A stretch of 60,029 bases of DNA from CAYXOX01 sp964466745 (lineage in GTDB: Bacteria > Pseudomonadota > Alphaproteobacteria > Rhodobacterales > Rhodobacteraceae), in NCBI GenBank assembly GCA_964466745.1, contig CAYXOX010000004.1:1-60029 (forward strand), written 5' to 3'. The notes under the pieces are model-generated. The model was not told where the DNA came from and did no database searches. It worked only from the letters and a program-made list of their open reading frames with translations. Positions 8,616-18,271 of the stretch are shown here, one piece after another. Position 1 is the stretch's first letter. The number at the start of each line of letters is the position of its first letter. The position numbers were made by a program, and so were the translations under genes.

Positions 8616-8770
8616 CGGGGCGCGCCGGTGCGGCGCGCAGGCCGCGCGACCTTGAAAGCGGGGCGCCCGGGGGGTAGTCGGAGCGGAAGCGGAGCGGTGC
8701 CGATGACCCTGAACATGCCCCAATGCCCGTGGTTGCTGCATCGTGCCCCGCTTTTTGGCGGTGCGGAGCG

Positions 8771-9802
8771 GTGAGCTCGGGGCCCAAGCTGCGGCGCGGG
8801 AGTCTCACGCTCAAGGACGTCGCCCTCGAAGCCGGCGTGACCCCGATGACCGTGTCGAACGTGCTCAACCGCCGCGACAGCGAGGTGGGCGCGGAAACCC
8901 GCCGCAAGGTGCAGGCCGCCATCGAGAAGCTCGGCTACCGGCCTCACGCGGCAGCCCGCCGGCTCCGTTCGCAACGCTCCCACGCCATCGGCGTGCTGGT
9001 GCTCGACGATGTCCCGCAGTTCCTGAACGACCCGTTCACGACACAGGTCGTGGCGGGGATCTCCAACTTCGCCACCGAACGGAACTACAGCGTGGTCCTG
9101 CAGGGTGTGCGCAGCGAGTCCATGCTGCGCGCGCCGCTCCTGTCCCAGGTGCAGACCGACGGGGTCTGCGCGGTGCTCTCCGGCGCGCCCGCCCAGCGTG
9201 AAACGCTGTTGCAACGGCTCGTGGACCTGAAGATGCCGCTGGTCCTGATCCAGGAAAAGGCGCCCCACGATGGCGTCTGCTCGGTGCGGCAGGACGATCG
9301 CGGCGGTGCGGTGGAAATCGCGCGCTACCTCGTTGGCAAGGGTGCGCGGCGGGTGATGTTCCTCGCGCCGGGGCAGGAATGGCCGGCAATCACGGAGCGT
9401 CTCGCCGGCGTTCGCGAGATCTGCGAGGCGGCGGGCGTCGATCTTCAGGTTGTGCCCTGCGGCGCCGAGACGATCGGCGACACCCAGGCCGCGCTCGCCG
9501 CCGCGATCGCCGCGGGTGGGGTGCCCGACGCGGTCATCGGCGGGAACGATCGCATGGCCATGGCCGCCATCCAGTATCTCGCTCGCAGGGGCATCCGCGT
9601 GCCCGGCGAGGTGCGCGTGACCGGGTTCAACAGTTTCGATTTCGCGGCGTTCTCGCAGCCGAGCCTCGTGACGGTGCGCTCGGTTGCCTACGAGATGGGC
9701 TTTCGCGCCGGCGAGGAGCTGCTCGCCCGCATCGAGACCGGCCGCTTCCCGCGTGCCGACATCGTGCTCCCGGTGGATTTCGTGCCCGGGGAGTCCGCCT
9801 GA
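8771..9802 (+). CDS. LacI-family transcriptional regulator
   Basis: 343 residues from GTG 8771; an upstream ATG at 8723 adds 16 residues and cannot be ruled out, since neither start has a good ribosome site. The helix-turn-helix is TLKDVALEAGVTPMTVSNVLNR, followed by the hinge helix (GYRPHAAARRLRS) and a periplasmic-binding-protein-like effector domain (IGVLVLDD, PDAVIGGNDRMAMAAI, VTGFNSFDFA). It lies between the sugar importer and the RraA/amidohydrolase operon, both of which have the shared palindrome in their promoters, so it is the obvious repressor of both, released by a sugar or sugar-acid ligand. The regulon assignment is inference. Confidence 0.92.
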   Translation: MSSGPKLRRGSLTLKDVALEAGVTPMTVSNVLNRRDSEVGAETRRKVQAAIEKLGYRPHAAARRLRSQRSHAIGVLVLDDVPQFLNDPFTTQVVAGISNFATERNYSVVLQGVRSESMLRAPLLSQVQTDGVCAVLSGAPAQRETLLQRLVDLKMPLVLIQEKAPHDGVCSVRQDDRGGAVEIARYLVGKGARRVMFLAPGQEWPAITERLAGVREICEAAGVDLQVVPCGAETIGDTQAALAAAIAAGGVPDAVIGGNDRMAMAAIQYLARRGIRVPGEVRVTGFNSFDFAAFSQPSLVTVRSVAYEMGFRAGEELLARIETGRFPRADIVLPVDFVPGESA

Positions 9803-9859
9803 CCACGAAAGAGTGCTCGAACAACGGTGTTGACCTGTGGCCAAGGCTCGTGCCACCCT

Positions 9860-9874
9860 ACTTTAAGGATAAAG
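9860..9874. promoter_or_regulatory. Putative LacI-family operator, site 2
   Basis: ACTTTAAGGATAAAG, identical to site 1 except one base, lies 19 bases before the ATG at 9894 and 30 bases after a TTGACC hexamer at 9830-9835. Its position fits repression of the operon that starts at 9894. Confidence 0.58.
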
Positions 9875-9893
9875 GTTACGGGAAACTCGGCCC

Positions 9894-10592
9894 ATGAACA
9901 ACGCAGCGGCTTTTGCGGACGTCGAGCAGACGACGGATCCGGTGCTGATCGAGATGCGCGAGCGCTTTTTCTGCGCGCTCATCTCCGACGTGCTGGACGG
10001 GCTCGGCCACACCGCCCAGGTGCTGGCACCGCATATCCGGCCGCTCGACGAGAGCCTCGTGATGGTGGGGCGTGCGCGGACCATGCTCTACGCGGATGTC
10101 TACGCGCCGCCGCGCGACGACGAGAACCACTACGAGCTGGAGATCGCGCTGGTCGACAGCCTGAGACCCGGCGACATCGCGGTTTCGGCGTGCGGCGGAA
10201 CCGGGCGGATCGCGCCATGGGGCGGCCTGCTCAGCACCGCGGCCCGGATGCGCGGCGCGGTGGGGGCGGTCATGGACGGCATGGTGCGCGACATCAGGCA
10301 CGTGCGCGAGCTCGGATTTCCGGTATTCGCCGGCGGTATCGCGCCGCTCGACAGCCGGGGGCGCGGAAAGGTCATCGAGATCGACGTACCCATCGAATGC
10401 GGCGGCGTACGGGTCATGCCGGGCGACATCCTGTTCGGCGATGCCGACGGCTGCCTGGTGATCCCGCAGGCGCTGGAGGACGCGGTTGTCGCCGGCGCGC
10501 GCCTGAAGCTCTCGGGCGAGAACAAGTCGCAGGAGGCGCTTCTTAAGGGGCGCCTGCTTGCCGATGTCTACGATGAATTCGGCGTGCTCTGA
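9894..10592 (+). CDS. RraA-like family protein (HMG/CHA aldolase-type or related lyase)
   Basis: 232 residues of the RraA/demethylmenaquinone-methyltransferase-like fold. Visible landmarks are ISDVLDGLG, the central GAVMDGMVRDIRHVRELGFPVFA with the conserved Gly-X-X-Arg-Asp, and GDILFGDADGCLVIP. Catalytic members of this family are divalent-metal-dependent aldolases and decarboxylases acting on 4-carboxy-4-hydroxy-2-oxo acids; others inhibit RNase E or are uncharacterised sugar-acid enzymes. In this operon an aldolase, decarboxylase or dehydratase role in sugar-acid breakdown is more likely than RNase control. No ribosome site is strong; the ATG is the first in frame after the operator. Confidence 0.82.
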   Translation: MNNAAAFADVEQTTDPVLIEMRERFFCALISDVLDGLGHTAQVLAPHIRPLDESLVMVGRARTMLYADVYAPPRDDENHYELEIALVDSLRPGDIAVSACGGTGRIAPWGGLLSTAARMRGAVGAVMDGMVRDIRHVRELGFPVFAGGIAPLDSRGRGKVIEIDVPIECGGVRVMPGDILFGDADGCLVIPQALEDAVVAGARLKLSGENKSQEALLKGRLLADVYDEFGVL

Positions 10593-10606
10593 TCGGATGA
10601 TCCGCG

Positions 10607-11467
10607 ATGATCGTTGATTGCCACGTCAACGTCTACGACGCCGGCCAGCTGACCCCGCTGTTCTCGGAGGGCACCGCCTATTCCCGCCCGGGCAGCGTGA
10701 ACCCGGCCGCCGATGCCGATACCATCCATGCGGCCATGGAGGGCGTTGACCGGGCGATCCTCTTCTCGCCGCGCTACGCCGACAGTGCCGGGATCGACGG
10801 CAACGACGAGGTCACCGCGGCCGCGGTGGCGCGTTACCCGGACAAGTTCGTGGGGTTCGCCGCCATCGATCCGCGCCGGCCCGACACGATGGAGCTTCTT
10901 CGCCACGCCATCGAGACCCTCGGCCTGCGGGGGGTGAAGTTCGGCCCCATCTACAGCGGCGTGTCGCTGCTCGACGAGCGCATGGCCCCCGTCCTTGCCT
11001 ATTGCGAGGCCAACAACCTGCCCCTGACCATGCACATGGGCACCACCTTCGCGCGCAACGCGCCCATCGAGCTCGGTCGCCCCGTCGACGTGGATGCCGT
11101 GGCCCTGCGCCATCCCGATCTGAAGATGATCCTGGCGCACATGGCGCACCCGTGGATGGGCGAGTGCGTGGCCGTGGTCAGGAAGCACCCCAACGTCTAC
11201 TGCGAGATCTCGGCGCTGTGCTACCGGCCCTGGCAATACTGGAATGCCCTGATCACCGCGCAGGAGTACCGCATCACCGAGCGGGACAAGATCTTCTGGG
11301 GCACCGATTTTCCGTTCGCCGGCGTGGAGGAGTCCATCGAGGGCCTGCGCCGCATCAACGACCAGCTCGAGGGCACGGCGCTTCCACGCATCAGCGCGGA
11401 CACGATCGAGGCGATCCTGCACTCCAACCCGTTCGACCACTGGTGGCACGGCGGCTTCGCGCCGTGA
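10607..11467 (+). CDS. Amidohydrolase-2 family metal-dependent hydrolase/decarboxylase
   Basis: 286 residues, a TIM-barrel amidohydrolase_2. The N-terminal metal motif is MIVDCHVNVYD, so the second His of the usual His-X-His is Asn. The other ligands are present: His in MHMG, His in MILAHMAHPW and Asp in FWGTDFPF. Family members hydrolyse lactones or decarboxylate aromatic acids such as gamma-resorcylate. Beside an RraA-like enzyme and a mandelate-racemase-fold enzyme, a lactonase or decarboxylase role is plausible. It begins 14 bases after the preceding stop, in the same transcription unit. Confidence 0.82.
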   Translation: MIVDCHVNVYDAGQLTPLFSEGTAYSRPGSVNPAADADTIHAAMEGVDRAILFSPRYADSAGIDGNDEVTAAAVARYPDKFVGFAAIDPRRPDTMELLRHAIETLGLRGVKFGPIYSGVSLLDERMAPVLAYCEANNLPLTMHMGTTFARNAPIELGRPVDVDAVALRHPDLKMILAHMAHPWMGECVAVVRKHPNVYCEISALCYRPWQYWNALITAQEYRITERDKIFWGTDFPFAGVEESIEGLRRINDQLEGTALPRISADTIEAILHSNPFDHWWHGGFAP

Positions 11468-11531
11468 CGCCGGCAAAAAAAGGCTCGGGCAGACCAAACC
11501 GATCCGCGTAACCAACATGGAGGACCTCAAA

Positions 11532-13109
11532 GTGGCACGATCCCATCTCAAGGCCCAGTTTCTCTCTACCATCGCAGCCGGCGTCATGCTGGCGGGCGGT
11601 GCCCTGGCCCAACCCTTCGAATGCCCGCGTACGGGCGGCGAACTCATCGTGGGCCTTCAGGCCGGCGTGCCCTCGCTCGACCAGCAGACCAATACCTCCT
11701 CGGCCACACGCAACGTGGCGATGAACGTCTACGAAACCCTCGTGATCCGCGACGAGAACATGAATCCCGTGCCGGACCTCGCCGAGAGCATCACGGCGTC
11801 GGACGACGGCCTGACCTACACGTTCAAGCTGCGCAGCGGCGTGACCTTCCACAACGGCAAGCCCATGACCTCGGCCGACGTGGCCGCCTCCTACCAGCGC
11901 TACAAGGACATCGGGTTCAACCGATCGGTGCTCGATATCGTGGCCGGCTGGGAAACCCCCGACGATGAAACCTTCGTCATCACGCTTTCCTCGCCGCAGC
12001 CCACCTTCATCGAGAACCTCTCCTCCTACACCGTCCCGATCGTGATCATGCCCGAGGAGGAGGCCGGCAAGCCGGCCAACCAGGTGGACATGATCGGAAC
12101 CGGGCCGTTCCGGTTCGTGGAGTTCGTGCCCGACAGCCACGTGCTGCTCGAGCGCTTCGAGGGCTACACCCCCAACAACGCCCTCGACGGGGTGAGCGGC
12201 TTTGCGGGCCGCAAGCAGGCCTGCGTGGATACCGTCCGCTTCCGGATGCTGACCGAGGCCGGCGCGCGCATGGCTGCGCTGGAGACCGGCGAAGCGCATA
12301 TCGTGGAAGACGTGCCTACCATTTCCCAGCCGCGCCTCGAGGAGGTCGAGGGGGTGGAGCTGGTGCGGCTCGAGACCTGGGGCATGAACATCGGGTATCC
12401 CAACTTCTCTGCACCTCCGACCGACAACATCAAGGTGCGCCAGGCGATGATGGCCGCCATGGACATGGAAGAGATCATGGACGCGGCAACCGACGGGGCC
12501 TTCCAGCTGAACGGGGCGCTCCAGTATCCCGGCCAGGCCTACTACTCGGAGGCCGGCACCGAGTTCTACAACCAGGCCGATCCCGAACGTGCCCGCGCGC
12601 TTCTCGAGGAGGGCGGCTATGACGGAGAGCCGATCGTCCTGCTCACCAACCAGCAGTTCCCGTTCATGTACACCACCGCGCTGGTTATGAGCGAGCAGCT
12701 CAAGGCGGCCGGAATGAACGCCGAACTGCGCGTGCTCGACTGGCCAACCGCGCTCGCCACCAGCGAGCAGGAGACCGAGGGCTGGAACTTCTTCTACACC
12801 GGCTGGATCACCACGACGGCGATCGGCGGGCCCACCTCGCTGCGCAACCTCGCCAACCCCAATAACGTGCACAAGCCGATCGGCAACGAGGGCGATCCCG
12901 ACTTCAACCGTTACTTCGAGATCGTCGAGAACGGCGCGACGCTCGAGGAGCGCAGGGAAGCCTTCGCAAACGCCCAGCGGATCGCGCTGGAAACGGCGAT
13001 GGTGATCCCGTTCGGCGTCCTGCCCAGCACCCAGGGTATCCGCAGCAACGTCGAGAACTACCGCCCGTTCTTCAACACGCGGGTCTCGAACGTCTGGCTC
13101 GACGGCTGA
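11532..13109 (+). CDS. Periplasmic binding protein of a Dpp/Opp-type ABC importer (SBP family 5)
   Basis: 525 residues. I prefer GTG 11532 over ATG 11517 because the longer start would swallow the Shine-Dalgarno: GGAGG lies at 11519-11523, 8 bases before the GTG. The result begins with a clean signal peptide (SHLKAQFLSTIAAGVMLAGG, cleaved after ALA). SBP-5 landmarks follow: GGELIVGLQAGVPSLDQQ, DLAESITASDDGLTYTFKLR and GVTFHNGKPMTSADV. Such proteins bind peptides, but also opines and glycosides. The two permeases and two ATPases follow directly. Ligand unknown. Confidence 0.9.
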   Translation: MARSHLKAQFLSTIAAGVMLAGGALAQPFECPRTGGELIVGLQAGVPSLDQQTNTSSATRNVAMNVYETLVIRDENMNPVPDLAESITASDDGLTYTFKLRSGVTFHNGKPMTSADVAASYQRYKDIGFNRSVLDIVAGWETPDDETFVITLSSPQPTFIENLSSYTVPIVIMPEEEAGKPANQVDMIGTGPFRFVEFVPDSHVLLERFEGYTPNNALDGVSGFAGRKQACVDTVRFRMLTEAGARMAALETGEAHIVEDVPTISQPRLEEVEGVELVRLETWGMNIGYPNFSAPPTDNIKVRQAMMAAMDMEEIMDAATDGAFQLNGALQYPGQAYYSEAGTEFYNQADPERARALLEEGGYDGEPIVLLTNQQFPFMYTTALVMSEQLKAAGMNAELRVLDWPTALATSEQETEGWNFFYTGWITTTAIGGPTSLRNLANPNNVHKPIGNEGDPDFNRYFEIVENGATLEERREAFANAQRIALETAMVIPFGVLPSTQGIRSNVENYRPFFNTRVSNVWLDG

Positions 13110-13200
13110 TGCCGCCGTCGCGGGCGCTGCCCGCGACATCCCGGTGGGCGGACGCGCCGCCCGCCGGACCCAATCAGCGCTCGCATCCCGGAGCCCAGGC

Positions 13201-14153
<953 letters not shown>

Positions 14154-14154
<1 letters not shown>

Positions 14155-15056
14155 TGGCCGCTGGCCGCAACGCGGGCGCGGGCACAGCGCCGCCGGGCCC
14201 GCCGCCGTTGTCGGCGCGGCTGCGGGCGCAAGCGCGCCCGTTCCTGCGCAACCGCGCCTTCGTGACCGGCGCGGTTCTCTTCGGCGCCATCGTGCTGCTG
14301 ACACTCGCAACCCCGCTCATCACCGACCGTGCGCCGAATGCGCTTTCGATCCGTGACCGCTTCGAGCCGCCCTCGCTGGCGTTCCCGCTGGGGACCGACA
14401 ACCTCGGCCGCGACATGCTGGCCCGGGTGCTCTACGGCGCGCGCCTGAGCCTCATGATCGGGCTCAGCGTAGTGCTGATCAACGGCGTCTTCGGCGTGCT
14501 GCTCGGCGCGCTCGCCGGCTACTACTCTCGGCTCGACAACATCCTGATGCGCGTGGCCGACGCGCTGATGGCCTTTCCCGCCGTTCTCCTGGCCATCGGC
14601 ATCGCCGCGGCACTCGGCCCGTCGGCGGTAACGGCCGTGGTGGCGCTTTCGGTGGTCTACGTACCGCGCACGGCGCGTGTGGTGCGCTCTTCGGTGATCG
14701 TGGTGCGCGAGCTCGATTTCGTGCAGGCCGCCCGCGCCGGCGGCGCCAAGGACACGCGCATCCTGAGGCGCCACATCCTGCCCAACTGCATGGCCCCGCT
14801 CATCGTGCAGCTGAGCTTCGTCTTCGCCTATGCCGTGCTCTCGGAAGCGGTGCTGAGCTTTCTCGGCCTCGGTGCACCGCCGACGGTGCCAAGCTGGGGC
14901 ATCCTCATCTCGGAGGGGCGCGCCTACCTGCGCGAGGCGCCGTGGCTCACGATCGTTCCCGGCGTGGCCATCGCCATCACCGCGCTCGGGCTCAACCTGC
15001 TCGGCGACGGCCTGCGCGACGTGCTCGATCCGCGCATGAAGGTGGAGCAGGGATGA
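14154..15056 (+). CDS. ABC importer permease, DppC type
   Basis: 300 residues. A proline/alanine-rich cytoplasmic N-terminus precedes the first membrane helix. The DppC signature GTDNLGRDMLARVLYGARLSL and the EAA loop AARAGGAKDTRILRRHILPN are clear, with LSFLGLGAPPTVPSWG later. It pairs with the preceding DppB-type permease. The start overlaps the upstream stop by one base and the stop overlaps the next start (ATGA), so this is a strictly coupled operon. Confidence 0.9.
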
Positions 15057-16063
15057 ACGCCGGGGCAGGCAGTGCCGGCGCGGGTCCGCTCCTCGCGATC
15101 CGCGACCTGACGGTGGATTTCGCGCCGGGCAGCGGGCGGCTGCCCGCGGTGGACGGGGCAAGCCTCTCGGTCGACGCACGGGAGATCGTGTGCCTCGTGG
15201 GCGAGAGCGGGTCCGGCAAGAGCGTCACGGCGCTCGCGTCCATGGGCCTGTTGCCGTCCACCGCGGCGGTATCCGGCGAGATCTCCTTCGCCGGGCGCGA
15301 CGTGGCGCGGCTTTCACGCCGCCAGTGGCAAAAGGTGCGCGGGCGCGAGATCGGCATGATCTTCCAGGAACCGATGACCTCCCTCAACCCGGTGTTCACG
15401 ATCGGCCGGCAGATCGTCGAGACGCTGCACGCCCACGAGCGGCTGAGCCCGCGCGCCGCGCGCGACCGCGCGGTGGAGCTGCTCGACAGTGTCGGCATCC
15501 CCTCGCCGCGACAGCGGCTCGACGATTTTCCGCACCAGCTTTCGGGGGGCATGCGGCAACGGGCGATGGTTGCCATGGCGCTGTCCTGCTCGCCGCGGCT
15601 CCTGATCGCCGACGAGCCCACGACGGCGCTCGACGTCACGATCCAGGGCCAGCTGCTCGACCTGCTCCTCGACCTGCGCGAGCAGTTCTCGACGGCGATC
15701 CTGCTCATCACGCACAACATGGGCGTCGTGGCCGAACTGGCCGACCGCGTGGTGGTGATGTACGCCGGGCGCGTGGCCGAGGAGGCCGGGGCCATGCGCA
15801 TCTTCGATGCCCCGGCGCATCCCTACACAGAGGGGCTCCTGCGCAGCACGCCCACCCTCGTGCAGACGGCGGAGCGCCTTGTCACCATCCCCGGCAGCAT
15901 GCCGAACCCGGCCGAACCTCCGCCCGGTTGCCTCTTCGCGCCGCGTTGCCCGCGCGCGTTGTCCGAATGCGCGGCCGGCAGGCCCGAGATGCGCGAACTC
16001 GGCGGCGGGCAGCGCGCCGCATGCCTGCGCGCCGAGGCTGCCGCCGGTGAGGCCGCATCATGA
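15053..16063 (+). CDS. ABC importer ATPase, DppD type
   Basis: 336 residues from ATG 15053. Walker A GESGSGKS, signature LSGGMRQR, Walker B LLIADEPTTALDV and the switch His in LITHNMG. The C-terminal oligopeptide-transporter domain has the Cys-rich PPGCLFAPRCPRAL, which in relatives holds an iron-sulfur site. It works as a heterodimer with the DppF-type ATPase that follows, with an ATGA overlap. Confidence 0.92.
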   Translation: MNAGAGSAGAGPLLAIRDLTVDFAPGSGRLPAVDGASLSVDAREIVCLVGESGSGKSVTALASMGLLPSTAAVSGEISFAGRDVARLSRRQWQKVRGREIGMIFQEPMTSLNPVFTIGRQIVETLHAHERLSPRAARDRAVELLDSVGIPSPRQRLDDFPHQLSGGMRQRAMVAMALSCSPRLLIADEPTTALDVTIQGQLLDLLLDLREQFSTAILLITHNMGVVAELADRVVVMYAGRVAEEAGAMRIFDAPAHPYTEGLLRSTPTLVQTAERLVTIPGSMPNPAEPPPGCLFAPRCPRALSECAAGRPEMRELGGGQRAACLRAEAAAGEAAS

Positions 16064-17106
16064 GCGGGCCGCTCGTGGAGGTCGAGGGCCTCGTGAAGCA
16101 CTTCACGCTGGGCGGATCGAACATCCTGCTGCGGCGCAAGCCGGTGGTGCGGGCGGTCGATGGCGTTTCGTTCGAAATCGCCGAGCGCGAGACGCTCGGC
16201 CTCGTGGGCGAAAGCGGCTGCGGCAAGTCCACGGTCGGCCGTCTCGTGCTCAGGCTGATGCCTCCCACCGGGGGCAGCCTGCGCTTCGGCGGCCAGGATC
16301 TCGCGGCGATGGCGCCCGAGGCCCTGCGTCGGCTGCGCTCGCAAATGCAGATCGTGTTCCAGGATCCGCAATCCTCGCTCAACCCGCGCCTGTCGGTGGA
16401 GGAGATCATTCTCGAGCCGCTCTACTCCCAGGGAGCGCGGCCCTCGGCGGAGCTTTCGCGCCACGCGGCGGAGATGCTCGAGCGGGTCGGCCTGCCGGTG
16501 CGGTTCCGCCACCGCTATCCGCATCAGTTCTCCGGGGGGCAGCGGCAGCGGATCGGCATCGCGCGCGCCATCGCCTCCCGCCCGCGCTTCATCGTCTGCG
16601 ACGAGGCCGTCTCGGCGCTCGACGTTTCGGTGCAGGCACAGGTGGTGAACCTCTTGCAGGACATCCGCGACGAGATGGGCATCAGCTACCTCTTCATCGG
16701 CCATGACCTCGCGGTGGTGCGCCACATCGCCGACAGGATCGCCGTGATGTATCTCGGGCGCATCGTTGAAACGGCACCGACGGAGCAGCTCTTCCGGGCT
16801 CCGCTGCATCCCTACACGCGGGCGCTCATGGCGGCGGTACCGGTGCACCACCCGCGCCTGCGCCGGCCCCGGCAGCGGCTCAAGGGCGAGTTGCCGAGCC
16901 CCATCCACCCGCCCTCCGGGTGCCATTTCCATCCGCGCTGCCCCCACGCGCGCGACATCTGCCGCAGCGAAAGCCCCGCCTTGCGCACCCTGGCGGCGGG
17001 GCAGCACGTGGCTTGTCACTTCGCGGAGGAGTTCGAAGGTGCCGGCCCCCCTCCGGGGGCAGCGCAAGCCGCACTGGACGAGGGAGCAGCCGATGCGGAT
17101 CACTGA
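16060..17106 (+). CDS. ABC importer ATPase, DppF type
   Basis: 348 residues. Walker A GESGCGKST, Q-loop FQDPQSSLNPRLSV, signature FSGGQRQR and Walker B RFIVCDEAVSALDV (CDEA instead of LDEP, common in DppF proteins). The switch His is in FIGHDLAVVRH, and the C-terminal motif is PSGCHFHPRCPHA. It completes the importer. The last 14 bases overlap the start of the enolase-superfamily gene, tying transport to catabolism in one operon. Confidence 0.92.
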   Translation: MSGPLVEVEGLVKHFTLGGSNILLRRKPVVRAVDGVSFEIAERETLGLVGESGCGKSTVGRLVLRLMPPTGGSLRFGGQDLAAMAPEALRRLRSQMQIVFQDPQSSLNPRLSVEEIILEPLYSQGARPSAELSRHAAEMLERVGLPVRFRHRYPHQFSGGQRQRIGIARAIASRPRFIVCDEAVSALDVSVQAQVVNLLQDIRDEMGISYLFIGHDLAVVRHIADRIAVMYLGRIVETAPTEQLFRAPLHPYTRALMAAVPVHHPRLRRPRQRLKGELPSPIHPPSGCHFHPRCPHARDICRSESPALRTLAAGQHVACHFAEEFEGAGPPPGAAQAALDEGAADADH

Positions 17107-18271
17107 GGTCGAACCGATCCTGCTGCGGGGCGACACCGCCTATGCCGCCACCGCCGGCGGCGCCGAGGCGAGCGACAACGGCGACTGGCAGCTCATCGTG
17201 CGGGTGGCCACCGACGAGGGCCTCGAAGGCTGGGCCGACGTGGAAACGCTTGCGCCGGCGGCGGTTGCGGTGATCGCTGGGCAGGGGATGGGCACGCTGG
17301 GCTTTCACACCCTCCGCTCGCTCCTGCTCGGCGAGGATCCCCGCGAGCCCGAGCGCCTGTGGGACAAGCTCTACGTGGGCAGCGCCTACTACGGCCGGCG
17401 CGGGCTCGCGATGCAGTGCATCTCGGCGATCGACAACTGCCTCTGGTCGATCCGGGCCCAGGCCGCGGGCATGGGGCTCGCGCAGATGCTGGGCGGGCGC
17501 CGGCGCGACAGGGTGCTCGCTTACGCCTCCACGCTGTTCCGGGAGACGCCGCAGGGCATGGCAGAGGCCGCACGAGGTTACGTGGAGCGGGGCTTTCGCG
17601 CGGTCAAGTTCGGCTGGGGCGTGTTCGGCGAGGATCCGGGGCGCGATCGGGAACTCGTGGCGGCGGCCCGCGATGCGCTGGGCCCCGACCGGCACCTCAT
17701 GGTCGACCCGGGCTGGTACGGCGCGGGCTGGAAGGGGCCGCACCGCGAGCGCAGCCGGCGCGAGGCCATCGAGCTTTGCACCTGGCTCGCCGAATACGGC
17801 GTGGGCTGGGTCGAGGATTTCATTCACCCCGAACGGTTCGACGAATACGCCGCCGTGCGCGCGGCGAGCCCGGTTCCGGTCGCGGCGGGCGAGCAACTCG
17901 CCACCGCCTGGGAATTCGAGCGCTTCATCGAGGCGGGCTGCGTCGATGTCGTCCAGCCCGATCTGTCGCGCTGCGGGGGGCTCACCGCGGCGCTGCGCAT
18001 CGCCCGGAGCGCGGAGCGCGCCAACATCGACTGCGTGCCCCATTCCTGGCTCACCCACCTGCTCACCGCCTACAGCCTGCACTTCATCGCCGCGCTTCCG
18101 CGGGCGCGGTTCGTCGAGTTCAACGTCAGCCAGAGCCCGTTGACCCGCGGCATCTGCCCGGCACCGCTCGCGCTCGACGCCGACGGCATGGTCGCGGTGC
18201 CCGACGGCCCGGGGCTCGGCGTGGAAGTGGACCGCGAGTTCATCGCCGCGCACCGGGTGGCGGCGCCATGA
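17093..18271 (+). CDS. Enolase-superfamily (mandelate racemase/muconate lactonizing) enzyme, probable acid-sugar dehydratase or racemase
   Basis: 392 residues from ATG 17093, with AGGGAG upstream inside the dppF-like gene. An N-terminal capping domain precedes a (beta/alpha)7-beta barrel. Metal ligands are Asp in LMVDPGW, Glu in GWVEDFI and Glu in AAGEQLA. On the second barrel strand the usual Lys-X-Lys reads AVKFGWG, so only one Lys remains. A mandelate-racemase-type Asp/His pair is present (QPDLSRCGG and CVPHSWL). This points to a proton abstraction/beta-elimination or epimerisation of a carboxylate substrate. The neighbours are an importer and an AstE-like deacylase. Substrate not deducible. 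Confidence 0.85.
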   Translation: MRITEVEPILLRGDTAYAATAGGAEASDNGDWQLIVRVATDEGLEGWADVETLAPAAVAVIAGQGMGTLGFHTLRSLLLGEDPREPERLWDKLYVGSAYYGRRGLAMQCISAIDNCLWSIRAQAAGMGLAQMLGGRRRDRVLAYASTLFRETPQGMAEAARGYVERGFRAVKFGWGVFGEDPGRDRELVAAARDALGPDRHLMVDPGWYGAGWKGPHRERSRREAIELCTWLAEYGVGWVEDFIHPERFDEYAAVRAASPVPVAAGEQLATAWEFERFIEAGCVDVVQPDLSRCGGLTAALRIARSAERANIDCVPHSWLTHLLTAYSLHFIAALPRARFVEFNVSQSPLTRGICPAPLALDADGMVAVPDGPGLGVEVDREFIAAHRVAAP

